DNA of 26,244 nt from assembly GCA_029258015.1 (NCBI GenBank), contig JARHZT010000034.1, positions 1-26,244 of the forward strand. Reading direction: 5' to 3'. The stretch is from Malacoplasma sp. GTDB taxonomy: Bacteria; Bacillota_I; Bacilli_A; Mycoplasmatales; Mycoplasmoidaceae. Both the position numbers and the translations under genes were made by a program. Under the pieces are notes generated by a model. That model was given only the letters and a program-made list of their open reading frames with translations, was not told the DNA's origin and did not search any database. Below are positions 9,169 to 18,696 of this stretch, in pieces (position 1 is the first letter of the stretch; every line of letters starts with the position of its first letter).

Positions 9169-9885
9169 ATGTCTTCAGAAAAGAATAACATTAAATTAAC
9201 AAGAAAATACAATAATTCACTAAGAATTCGTTCAATGACAATTTGTTCAATTTTATTAAGTTTTTATTGTATTTTTTCTTTTTTTTGTAATTCATACTTT
9301 CCAATCCCTTTTCTAGGATCATTTCTTAATTTAGATATTTCATTAGTCTTTTTAATTCCGATAGTTTTTATATGCAAAAAAGAATGGTGGATATCATCAG
9401 CTATAATTAGTGGATTGTTTAACTTTTTATGATCTGGAATTGGAGGATGAGTTGGAGCAATATTTAATATTCTAGTTAATGTATTTACACTTACTTCTTT
9501 TTGAATAGTAAAAATATTGATTTTCAAAAAAGATGGTCAAGAAGTAAAATATTTAAAAACAAAAATACTGTTATCCCTTTTTGTGTGTTTAATACTTATA
9601 ACCTTATTTAACTGTATAATAAATGGTTTCATATTTACACCTTTATATTGATGAACATTCAGCATAATAAATCAACCATCATTCATATTGGCCCAACAAG
9701 CTTATGAATCAGATGAATCAATGAAAGTATGATTATTATTTTTTGATAATTACTGAGACGGTATATTTGCTTTATATAGCGCATTTAATTTCTTAAAATT
9801 TGGTGTTGTATTTGTTATTTTATTTCCTGTAATTATAATTTTGTATAAATCAAAAATAATTCAAGAATATTTACCACAAGAATAA
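9169..9885 (+). CDS. ECF transporter S component (substrate-binding membrane subunit), substrate unknown
   Basis: A 238-residue membrane protein with six predicted membrane segments, of the right size for an ECF S component. The segment FLNLDISLVFLIPIV followed by a membrane span and a Gly-rich WSGIGGWVGAIFN resembles the RibU/FolT-type pattern of an LDxxxxP-like helix and a glycine-rich helix. Such proteins bind a vitamin and dock on the shared EcfA1-EcfA2-EcfT module, which is encoded at 21990-25188 in this window. The ATG at 9169 is preferred; an in-frame TTG at 9157 is possible. Most Trp codons are UGA, but a UGG also occurs. The substrate (riboflavin, folate or another) cannot be told. 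A strong terminator follows. Confidence 0.65.
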
Positions 9886-9920
9886 AAAGAAGATTGATTA
9901 AATTTCTCAATCTTCTTTTT
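9884..9920. terminator. Bidirectional terminator between convergent genes
   Basis: A perfect 14-base stem (9884-9897 and 9907-9920) with a 9-base loop; the plus-strand arm ends in a T run. It terminates the S-component gene on the plus strand and probably also the 9898-10308 gene on the minus strand. The stop codons of both genes lie in or beside the hairpin. Confidence 0.85.
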
Positions 9921-10308
9921 TTGCTTTATTCATAATTTTTAGTTTCAACATTTTTTTAATTCCTGATGAATCAACAATTTCACATTTAACTAAGAAAAAA
10001 TCTTTGGTTCTAGCTACATTCAAAACATTGTAGTCCAAATAATCATAATTGAATTCTAATTCTTTTTCTAAAAGCGTTAGTTCTTGTAGTGATAAGCTTT
10101 TTAATAGACTTAAATTATTTGGTCTTTTGTTTTTAGCTAAATCTTCTCTTTGCTTAGTATTTTGAAGTTCTTCAACACCACCATCCATATAATAGTTGTC
10201 AGCGCTTTCTTCTCCACCTTCTTCTTGTTCTTCGTTAACTTCTTCTATTTCTTCATTATTCTTTTTCTTAAATACTTTACTAAAAATATCTTTGAATTTA
10301 TTTTTCAT
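9898..10308 (-). CDS. Hypothetical acidic protein, 136 residues
   Basis: I do not recognise this gene. Residues 1-18 are basic and could form an amphipathic helix (KNKFKDIFSKVFKKK). They are followed by a very acidic, probably disordered stretch (about 19-45, rich in Glu), then a compact-looking region with a short KSLSLQELTLLEKELEF helix and beta-like DFFLVKCEIVD. The last three codons are reached through a UGA Trp at 9907-9909. Its start overlaps the end of the larger upstream gene by 11 bases, and GAGG lies before the ATG, so the two proteins are likely made together and may act together. Function is unknown. Confidence 0.72.
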
Positions 10309-12010
10309 TAATTGCCTCTACTTTTAATTCTTCTTCTTTGTCTAAAGTTATGTTCCTTCAAATTTTATAATCTTCATTTGAATCAAACTTAAATACTAAT
10401 GGTTTACATATATATCTTAATAAGAAGATTAATCTATCATCACTTGAGAAAGTTATACATTTAACATCATTATTGTTTTTATCATAAATAATGTATGCAC
10501 CATCATTTCATACATGAGTATAATCATCAATTCATTCACCAAATTCATTTAATTTGATGTTTTCATTCATTTCAGAAACTATATTATCAAATGACTCTTT
10601 GTTTTTCTCATTTCAAACCATCAACATAGGTGTTGGTCTATTATCTGGAATATAAGATAGTTCATATAATTTAGATAAGTCACATACTACATATTCATCA
10701 TTAAACATTTTTCTTCTATTTTTAATTAAGAAGTGTTTTTCTTGAGTTTTATTTTTTAACTTACTTAATTTGTTATTCATTATAAAAGCTTCGATTTGTT
10801 TTAGTGTTTCTTCTTTTATTTGAATATATCTTTCAATGGCTTTTGGATCATTTGGTAGTTCAATTTCAATTTCATTTAAATTATCAGGTTTTACATATTC
10901 TAATTCTTTTTCATCTTTTTCCACACTATAGTCACTATAGTAATCTAAATCTATTTCTGGTAAATCTATAGAATCTTTAATGTTTATATCTTCTGAAACT
11001 ACTTCACTTGATTCATTAACTATGTCGTCTTCATTATTTATAACTTCTTCTTCTTTTTCTTCTACTTTATCATCTGCTGTTTCAAATAAAGTATTTTGCA
11101 CTACATCATCTTCTTTGTCTTCTTCTTCATAATCAATTTGTTTAGATGATAAATCTATACCTGGAATATTTTCTTTTAATTCCTTATCTAGATTTGTCAT
11201 ATTCTCATTATTGTTTTTTAAATTTAATTCACTAGAGTTTGGAGTTTGTCCTAAAGAAGTATCTTCTTTTTTCATATTTACTTCTTCATCATCTTTTAAT
11301 AATTTTTCTCTTAATGCAATTATATTTTGAGTCATTTGACTTTCATTAACTTCAAATTTTCTAAATATAGATTGTGTAGTATATAAAGTTACATTGTTGT
11401 GGAAATGCAAGTAAGTTAAAACATCATCTTCATCTATTATTTTCTTATTAAGTTTTTTTATAATGTTTCTTGATTTTTCTTCTAATGCAAAACAAATTAT
11501 TCTTTTAGCACTTAGTAATGATTTAATACCAGCAGATAATATTTCACTTCCATTATTTGCATGATTAATAAATGTTGGTCTAGATTCAAAATCATTAAAA
11601 GCAAAATTACCTCTAGAATCAATAAAAAATATTGCTAAATCTACTCCACCTGATGTATCAAATGTAAAAAGATTTTTTAAATTGTTATTACTTATAAAAT
11701 CTTCCAATTTCATATCAATGTTTTCGTAATTTAGATTATTAAAATTAACTTGCTTTAAAAATTTTTCTTTTATTTCTTTATCAAGAGGAACCAATTGTTT
11801 TTCTGCATAAATAGCTAATGGAAAAAACTTTGTTTGACTTCAATCAAGTTTTTTAAGTTTTTTAAAATTATTTGTAACTTTGTACAAATCATCTTTTCAT
11901 TCCAAACCTATTCTTGAATTAGGTTTTATTTCCAACAATTGTTTTAACTCTCTACTAAAATCTCTTGAAATTTTTCTTGTATTCTTTAATGTTCTTATGC
12001 ATATAGACAT
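10298..12010 (-). CDS. NagB-like pseudoenzyme with acidic linker and C-terminal domain, 570 residues
   Basis: Not an annotated family that I can name with certainty. By eye, residues about 30-220 follow the glucosamine-6-phosphate deaminase (NagB) fold: GGVDLAIFFIDSRGNFAFND at 121-140 lines up with NagB GGIDLxxGGIGxDGHIAFNE. ILSAGIKSLLSAKRI then matches the NagB segment LTVGVGTLLDAEEV. The catalytic D and H of DGH are replaced (R133, N135), and the DEY motif near 66-70 is absent, so deaminase activity is unlikely. Residues about 230-390 are acidic and probably disordered. A compact C-terminal region (about 410-570) continues past a UGA Trp at 10613-10615. The ATG at 12008 was chosen because the frame is open to it; no clear ribosome binding site is seen. 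Confidence 0.7.
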
Positions 12011-12041
12011 ATTTAAATATAATAGCCTTTTTTAATTTCCT

Positions 12042-12061
12042 TTTAATATTATAATATTAAA
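12042..12061. promoter_or_regulatory. 20-base palindrome between divergent genes, with back-to-back -10 boxes
   Basis: A perfect 20-base palindrome in the 95-base gap between the 10298-12010 gene (minus) and the exonuclease gene (plus). It contains TATAAT on both strands (12050-12055 plus; 12048-12053 minus). -35 boxes are weak on both sides. It could be a shared divergent promoter or an operator; AT-rich chance palindromes must be kept in mind. Confidence 0.35.
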
Positions 12062-12105
12062 TGATTTATAGACATAATATTTTTATGTTGTGGTTAAATT
12101 AAAGT

Positions 12106-13185
12106 ATGTTTGAATTTTGTGAAAAAAAAGATTTAGTTTTTGTAGATATAGAAGCAAATGATAAACCAAAAAGAATTTTGCAATTTGGTGCAGTCAAACT
12201 AAAAAAGAATAATGATATAGAGTGCAGAAATTGATTTTCCAATCCCAAGTGTAAGATTTCACCCCATATTTTAAAAATGGTGCATAAAAACTTACTAAAC
12301 ATTGAGAATGGAATAAGTAGCATAAGAATAATAGAAAAAATATATCGTTTTTTAAATAATACTGTTTTAGTTACATATGGACCTTTTGACTATACATTCT
12401 TAGATTCTATGTCTTTGAAATTTTTAAAAAAGAAATTAAATGTGATTCATATTGATCTTCAAGATGAATGAAAAAAGATGTCAATGTCAAAAAATGTTTG
12501 AGCATTAAATAAATTAGGTAATTTTTTTAATATTGATATTAATGAAAATAAACTACATGATGCATTTTATGATGCTGATATTTTATATAAGATATTTAGA
12601 GAATGAAAATCTCAAAATGAAAATAAAGAATGTTTAGTTAAAAATATTTATAAGCATGTTACTCAATTTGAGAAAAAAATTAAGATAACTCAAAATTTGG
12701 AAAACAAGAATGCTAAAACTATGAATAATACTTTAGAATGCAAAGGTCTTTGTTTTTTAAATATAAATTTTAAAGAATCAAAGTGATTTGAAAGCCCTAA
12801 AAAACTTTTATCAGATTTTGATGTGTTAGAAGTTGTAGGGCACGAAATAAAAAGAAATTGAAATTTCCATTTTGATATTAATTCAAAAGATTTTGATAAT
12901 GATATATATGAAGACGTTTTAAGTTCAAATCTAAAAAAACTTGTAACTTCTATAAAAAATAAAAAAATTATTATAAATGAATCTCAATATCAAAAGTTAA
13001 TTAGAATAGCTAATTTATGTGCCAAGTATATAGATGTATTCCCAATCAATAATATTTCATTTACAACAGGATATAATAACTTATTTGAAAAGATTGATGT
13101 AAATTTTGAAAAATTTATGTCTAATCAAGATCTTATTAAAAATTGAAAAGTATATGAATATCTTATAAATCAAGAAAAAGAATAG
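12106..13185 (+). CDS. DEDDh (DnaQ-like) 3'-5' exonuclease domain protein, 359 residues
   Basis: The N-terminal ~170 residues form a DEDDh exonuclease domain: D14 and E16 in VFVDIEAND (ExoI), D95 in YGPFDYTFLD (ExoII), and H151-D156 in LHDAFYDADIL (ExoIII). All four acidic metal ligands and the histidine are present, so it should be active on single-stranded DNA or RNA ends. It resembles stand-alone DnaQ/KapD-type proteins more than PolC. Residues ~175-359 are a separate region with no domain I recognise; it contains FDVLEVVGHEIKRNWNFHFDIN and may bind nucleic acid or a partner. Seven Trp codons are UGA. It is a single gene between two terminator/promoter signals. Whether the role is in repair, proofreading or RNA turnover cannot be told. 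Confidence 0.82.
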
Positions 13186-13202
13186 TTGCCTATTCTTTTT
13201 CT
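13173..13202. terminator. Terminator between the exonuclease gene and cdsA (convergent)
   Basis: A perfect 13-base stem (13173-13185 and 13190-13202) with loop TTGC, followed by seven T on the plus strand. The first arm covers the last codons and stop of the exonuclease gene. The cdsA stop at 13221-13223 lies just on the other side, so it may also terminate cdsA on the minus strand. Confidence 0.85.
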
Positions 13203-13220
13203 TTTTTTATTATATTTATT

Positions 13221-14432
13221 TTAAAAATATGGTCTTCCAAACAATATATCAACATTCTTAGATAACGCCAATATACCAAGCGCTATAAATGTATAAAATA
13301 TATAACTAAATGAAGTAATAATGAATGAATCAAATCTATCTAAGAAACCACCGTGACTTCTTAATGCAGTTCCAAAATCTTTTATTTCATATTTTCTTTT
13401 TATAAAACTAAACATTAAATCACCAAGTATGGTTGTAATAACTAATCCTGTTGCTACAAAAAATAAAATAACTCATAATGCTGCAGATAGTGGTTCTTTA
13501 GAAATAGTTTGAAATTGAATAATATTTCATAAATTAATAGTGCTTCTATTTATTGTTTCTATTTTTTCATCTGCAGTAAAGTTTATAACTTCATTATCAA
13601 GCGTTAATAAACCAGCATATAACAATAAAATAGTTACAGCTAATATAGTACCTATGATAGCACCTTCTCATGTCTTATTTGGGCTTATAACCTTTGCCAT
13701 TTTATGTTTCCCAAATAACATTCCACTTAAATAACACATAGCATCTGTTACAGTAACTGCTAAAAAGACAAATAGTGTTGCTACTCACCCTCTTAATAAA
13801 CCTATTAATGCAAAACCTAAAAAACCTAATGGAACAATTATCATTAATAAACAAATTGTAAATACATTCATAAATGATATTTTGTCAGCCTTTTTTAGCA
13901 ATCCTCAAACCAACAAAATAATAATTATTGAATTAAAGAAAATTGATAAATAAATTATGTATAAATTTATCAAACTATATTCTTGTTGTATTTCATCCTT
14001 TGCTAAAGGTGTTGTAGGTAAATCAGAATCTAATGTTTTTGCATAATAACTAGATATTATAAGAAACACTGTTGGAACTAAATAAAGTAAGGAGGTTGCT
14101 ACTTTTAATATAATTCTTGCTGTTTTTTCTGATTTACTAAATACCAAATTTAATGATTCATGTATTGAAAAATATAATGGTATATATAACACAGCAATAA
14201 AAAGAAAAGCAAAAATACCTTTAATCTCTTTTTTAGATAAAACACTTCAACTAAATCAATTTGCAGCTGTTTGGTCTGCAAAAACTGATAATGCAAAAAT
14301 GATTAAATAAAAAAAGATTATAACAATAGACATTAGTGATCTATCTCTAAAATTTTTTTTCTTTTTTTCATCAATATTGTTTATTAAACTAAAATTTGTA
14401 AAACTTTCAATGTTAGTATCGCGTTTAAACAT
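13221..14432 (-). CDS. cdsA: Phosphatidate cytidylyltransferase (CDP-diglyceride synthase)
   Basis: A 403-residue membrane enzyme that makes CDP-diacylglycerol from phosphatidate and CTP, the entry to phospholipids such as cardiolipin and phosphatidylglycerol. The CDS signature lies near residues 342-368: SFIKRKYEIKDFG, then SHGGFLDRFDS, with the invariant KD and HGG-x-x-DR-x-D elements. The more usual LPGHGG is LRSHGG here. Numerous hydrophobic segments cover residues ~30-400. The protein is about 100 residues longer than many bacterial forms; the N-terminal ~30 residues are charged and cytosolic. The ATG at 14430 follows a GGTGAG. It sits after frr, as in many Firmicutes (pyrH-frr-uppS-cdsA), but a terminator separates them and uppS is absent here. 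Confidence 0.93.
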
Positions 14433-14502
14433 TACACACTCACCAAATCCCTATTTATATATTTATCATTAAACATATTTTAATGAGAAATAAATTAAAA
14501 AA

Positions 14503-14538
14503 AATAATTAAAGAAATAATTCAATTTCTTTAATTATT
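14503..14538 (-). terminator. Terminator after frr
   Basis: A perfect 15-base stem (14503-14517 and 14524-14538) with a 6-base loop, 10 bases after the frr stop. On the minus strand it is followed by a T-rich tract. It should end the pyrH-frr transcript before cdsA. The remainder of the gap before cdsA (14433-14502) is AT-rich with no other clear feature. Confidence 0.8.
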
Positions 14539-14548
14539 TAAATATGAA

Positions 14549-15100
14549 TTAAATAGTCATTAACTCTTTTTCTTTATCAGCAAAATGTTTGTCGATTTCG
14601 CTGTTTCAAGATCTTGTTAGTTTGTCTAAATCTTCTTCAAAACCTTTTAATTCATCTTCTCTTAATTCTTTATCACCTTTAAGTTTTTGATGAACTTCTT
14701 TTCTAATATTTCTTATTCCAATTTTTGCTTGTTCAACAAATTCTTTAACTTTTTTAATAGATTGTTTTCTACTTTCTTCTGTTGGACTTGGAAAAATAAT
14801 TCTAATACAATCAGCATCAACTTGTGGGTGTAATCCTAAGTTTTCTTTTAGAATTGCTGAATTAATATCATGTAAAATATTTTTATCATAAGGTTTAATT
14901 AAAATTTGTTTTCCTTCAACTACTTGTAAGTTTGCTAATTCATAAATTTTTGATTTATCACCATATGCTTCAACTAATACATGGTCTAAAATTTTAGGAT
15001 TAGGTCTTCCTGATTTAATCTTATTAAATTCAGAGAATAATCAGTTTAATTTAGTTTCAGCTTTTTTATCAAAATCTTCTTTATAAATCTTTCATTCCAT
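14549..15100 (-). CDS. frr: Ribosome recycling factor
   Basis: A 183-residue protein of normal family length that splits post-termination ribosomes together with EF-G. Recognisable stretches are SGRPNPKILDHVLVEAYG near the N-terminus, the hinge region RIIFPSPTEESRKQ, and the helical VEQAKIGIRNIRKE segment. Trp residues are UGA-coded. AAGGAAA lies before the ATG, which is 15 bases after the pyrH stop, so the two are co-transcribed. This is the expected pyrH-frr pairing. Confidence 0.96.
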
Positions 15101-15115
15101 AAATAAATTTCCTTA

Positions 15116-16876
15116 TTATTTTTTCTTTTCAAATGACATTCTTATTTCATTTGTTTTATTTTTATTTTCTTCAATAATATTGTTTTTTATCTTTTGAATT
15201 TCTTCAATATAAAAATCAATGTTTTCCATAAAATTATTTGAAGCTTTATTTTCATTAAGTTCTTCTAATTTTATTTTATTATTAATTTCTTCATTAACAA
15301 TATTTTTTGCTTCTTGTAATACTTCATTAATAATCTTTTGGTCTTCTAAGATTTTCCCAATTTTTTCTTCTATTTCAGCAGATACATTTGCATTAATTTC
15401 TTCAAATTCTATTACTTTATTTTCATCAGTTTTATTTTCATCTATTACAAAATCATCATCTGCAAATAAATTATCTGGAATTGAATAATTAATATCAGTT
15501 TTTAATACAAAATCATCAGTTGTAGATTCGTTATTTTTGTTTTCTACTTCTTTGTTATTTTCTTGTTCTCCAAAGTTTTTGCTTTTTCATGTAAAGAATT
15601 CAGTAGCAAAATCTTTTTGATATTCATCAGTTTCTTCTTTTATCTCTTCTTCTTGAACCTTATTGTTTTTAAGATTATTTTCTAATTCTTTTACTTCTTT
15701 TAAAAAGTTTTCAATAGAATCTACTTCTTCATTTTTAAGTTTTCCATAAATCGGAATTTCTTCTTCTAAAAAACCTTCAACTTCTTCATCAGTATAATCT
15801 TTTTTTTCTTCTGGAGTATCAGATAGATTTTTCATTATATTTTTAAATAAATCATCTTCTTCTTTTATATTCGTGTAATCTTGTTCTATTTCATCATTAT
15901 TTTCAGAAATTGGTTCAAACTCGATTTTTATTTCATCTTTAATTTCATTTGGTGTTTGCTCAAAGATTTCATCTTCATAAACTTCATCTTCTTCTTGTGA
16001 TGATTCACATTCACAGTCACAGCCACATTCTTCTTCAAATTCTTCATCAAATTCTTCTTCAAAATTATTTTCTAAACTATTTGAATCAACATAAATATTA
16101 GTTTCTAAAGACTCTTCTAGTAATTGATTGTTTTTTAAAAAACCAAAAGTTTGAAAATCTTCTTCATTTTCTGAAATTAATGTAAATCTTGAATTTAAGT
16201 TTAAAATATTTACAATTCCATGAGGTTCATTAATTTTAAACACTATAGTTTTTACATCTGTTTGCTTGCAAATTGATGCAGCAGTTGCATCCATTACTTT
16301 TAAATCCTTAGCAATAGCTTCTGTATATGTTAAATGCTCATAAAACTTTGCATCTGAATAAATATTTGGATCTTTATCATATACACCATCTACATTATTT
16401 TTACCCATTAGTATGTAACTTGCACCAAGTTCTGCTGCTGAAACTGCAATACCAGTATCTGTTGTAAAATATGGTCTTCCAGTTCCACATGCTAATAAAG
16501 CCACTTCATCTCTATCTAATGAATCTTTTAGATGTCTAATTATGTAGTTGTCTGCTATTTTTTCCATTTCTACTGTTGAAAAAATATTAGCTTTAACTCC
16601 TAGATTTTTTAAAGCAGATTGAAATGCTAATGAATTCATCACAGTAGATAACATACCCATTTGATCTGCTTTATATCTTTCCATATTGATATCTTTAGCA
16701 ATATTCCCTCTTCAAATATTTCCACCACCTAATACAATAGCTACTTTATAAGATGATGAGATGTCTTTAATTTGTACTGCTAAATCATTTAAAACATTGA
16801 TATCAATAATATCATTTGCACCTTTAAGTGAAGCACCACTAATTTTAATAATTACTAATTTTTTTTGATTACTCAT
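15116..16876 (-). CDS. pyrH: UMP kinase with a ~350-residue acidic C-terminal extension
   Basis: A 586-residue protein whose first ~235 residues are a complete hexameric-type bacterial UMP kinase (UMP + ATP to UDP). Its motifs are KISGASLKG, GGGNIWRG, MGMLSTVMNSLA and FTTDTGIAVSAAEL. Bacterial PyrH normally ends there, at about 240 residues. Here the frame stays open for another ~350 residues of highly acidic, Glu-rich, probably disordered and coiled-coil sequence, with a cysteine cluster CGCDCEC at 284-290. The extension crosses a UGA Trp codon at 15587-15589 and ends normally. A strong GGAGGT precedes the ATG. A plus-strand frame at 15219-15488 is its antisense shadow. The kinase call is secure; the role of the tail is unknown. 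Confidence 0.93.
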
Positions 16877-16900
16877 TACTACCTCCACAAAATATAAAAA

Positions 16901-16928
16901 AATGAAAAAATATTACTATTTTTTCATT
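16901..16928 (-). terminator. Hairpin between tsf and pyrH
   Basis: A perfect 12-base stem (16901-16912 and 16917-16928) with a 4-base loop, covering the tsf stop codon and followed on the minus strand by a T-rich tract. It ends 24 bases before the pyrH start, leaving no room for a promoter after it. pyrH-frr must then depend on partial read-through, or on a promoter inside tsf. Confidence 0.7.
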
Positions 16929-17791
16929 TGAGCTTGAACTTCTGCTGCAAAGTCTGTTACAACTTTTTCGATTCCTTCTCCAACCTCATATCTAACCATT
17001 TTAATAATTTTTCCACCGTTGTTTTTTACATATGTAGCAACAGTGATGTTTGGGTCTTTAAAAAATGGTTGGTCTTCTAAACAAACCTCTGCAGTTATTT
17101 TATTCATTCTTCCATTTACTATTTTTTCAGCAAATTCTTGTGGTTTACCTTCTTCAATAGTTTTTTGAATTAAAATCTTTCTTTCAGATTCTAATCACTC
17201 TTGATCAATTTCGTCTTTATTTAAGAATTTTGGATTCATTGCTGTTAAGTGCATAGCAACATCTTTAGCTACTTCTGCTGACACTTTTCCATCAATTAAA
17301 ACAGCTGAACTTTTTCTGTTATCTGAGTGTTGGTAAATACCAAAAACTTGATTTTCAGTTTTAGATAAAAGTTCTGCTCTTCTGAAACCAATTTTTTCTC
17401 CAATTGTTGCTGTTAATTCTATTGAAGTTTCATCAATAGTTTTTCCATTAGACAATTTCATAGATGGGATATCATTAGTTGTTTTGTTTGAAACGATTGT
17501 ATTTGCAACATCATCTACAAACTTAACAAAGTCATCATTTTTAGCAACAAAGTCAGTTTGAGAATTAACTTCTAAAATTACACAATAATTGTCTTTTTCT
17601 AGAACTTTTGTTTGTCCTTCAGCAGCTATTGCACTTGCTTTTTTTGCTGCTTTTGAAATTCCTTTTTCTCTTAATCAAGCAATTGCTTTATCTATATCAT
17701 CATTTGATTCTTCTAAAGCTTTTTTACAATCAGCAAAACCTGCTTGAGTTCTATTTCTAAGTTCTTTAACTTTTTCTAATGTAACACTCAT
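16916..17791 (-). CDS. tsf: Translation elongation factor Ts
   Basis: A 291-residue nucleotide-exchange factor for EF-Tu, of normal length. The N-terminal UBA-like domain shows the family pattern LRNRTQAGFADCKKALEES (R-x-x-T-x-A-G-x-x-x-C-K-x-A-L), followed by WLREKGISKAAKK. The core has LEVNSQTDFVAKNDDF. The Trp codon before LREKG and that near 17195 are UGA. It usually follows rpsB directly, but here three genes and a terminator separate them; the nearest upstream gene is the HAD hydrolase, 68 bases away. A hairpin overlaps its stop codon. Confidence 0.96.
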
Positions 17792-17859
17792 TTTAAATCC
17801 TTTAATTATATATATTTTGTTTTTGAAATCTTTTTATATTTTATATTATTTTTTCAAAA

Positions 17860-18690
17860 CTAAATTAATTTTTGCTCTAATAAAAATTCATAAATAGAAT
17901 CATTGTTATTATCACCTATGATTTTATCTGCTATTTCTCTTATTTTCAAAGTAGCATTCCCCATAGCAATACCATTTCCGCTAAACTTTATCATTTCATA
18001 ATCATTGTCAGAATCACCAAAACAGTATGTGTTTTCATTTAGTATGTTTAATTCTTTTTGAATCTTTTCTATTGCATAAAATTTATGAATATTTTTTCTT
18101 GATATTTCAAAATATACTTCTGATGTTATGTGGTGATGAACATCTTTTGATAGTAAGGGTTTAATTTCTTTTTGAAGATCTAATAATTTATAAGATTCTA
18201 ATTTAATAGCTGCTTGAATTATTTTTTCACTAAATAAAGCCTCTTTAGCTTTTTCTATATCATCATAGATTGGGTTTCTACTAGTTCCGCCTCTAAAAAA
18301 TTTTTCATCATCTATATCTTTATTAATGTCTTCGCCAAAATAAACTCTTCAAAATTTTAATCCGTTATTAAAACCCAACTCTCTTTTATATTTTTTTGCA
18401 AAATCTCACATTAATTGCAAATCTTTTTTATCTAGTGTTTCTGCTATATTAGTTGTTTGTTCATTTTCAATATTGTAGATAACAGCTCCTCCAGAACCAA
18501 TAATAAAATGTTTTAAACCCAACTCATCTGCAATATCAAAAGTTTGTATAGGCGTTCTTCCTGTACATAAACAAACTACATGGTTTTTGTTTATCAAACT
18601 CTTAATAGCTTTTTTTGTTGAATCTAAAACATTTTTCTTATTGTCTACTAAAGTACCATCTACATCAAATGCAAATAGCTTTTGTTGCAT
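17860..18690 (-). CDS. HAD-superfamily phosphatase, Cof type
   Basis: A 276-residue haloacid dehalogenase-like hydrolase of the Cof/YidA subfamily. Motif I is FAFDVDGTLV (nucleophile D9, D11), motif II CTGRTPIQ, and motif IV FGDSDNDYEMI near the C-terminus; a cap domain lies between. Such enzymes dephosphorylate sugar phosphates, flavin mononucleotide or other small phosphates, and the substrate cannot be told from sequence. The frame crosses a UGA Trp at 18406-18408. Its start is 6 bases after the ldh stop, so it belongs to the coaD-ldh-HAD run. Confidence 0.9.
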
Positions 18691-18696
18691 AATTAA

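Noticed and set aside
9264..9527. Minus-strand open frame of 87 codons opposite the S component
   Set aside because: The plus-strand frame has six membrane segments and continues through UGA Trp codons to a normal stop at the terminator; the minus frame has no supporting signals.
12099..12323. Minus-strand open frame opposite the exonuclease gene
   Set aside because: The plus strand encodes a DEDDh domain with all catalytic residues in this interval, so the minus frame is a shadow.
15219..15488. Plus-strand open frame of 89 codons
   Set aside because: Antisense shadow of the acidic pyrH extension; its hydrophobic Ser/Phe-rich product is what complementing a Glu/Asn-rich gene gives.
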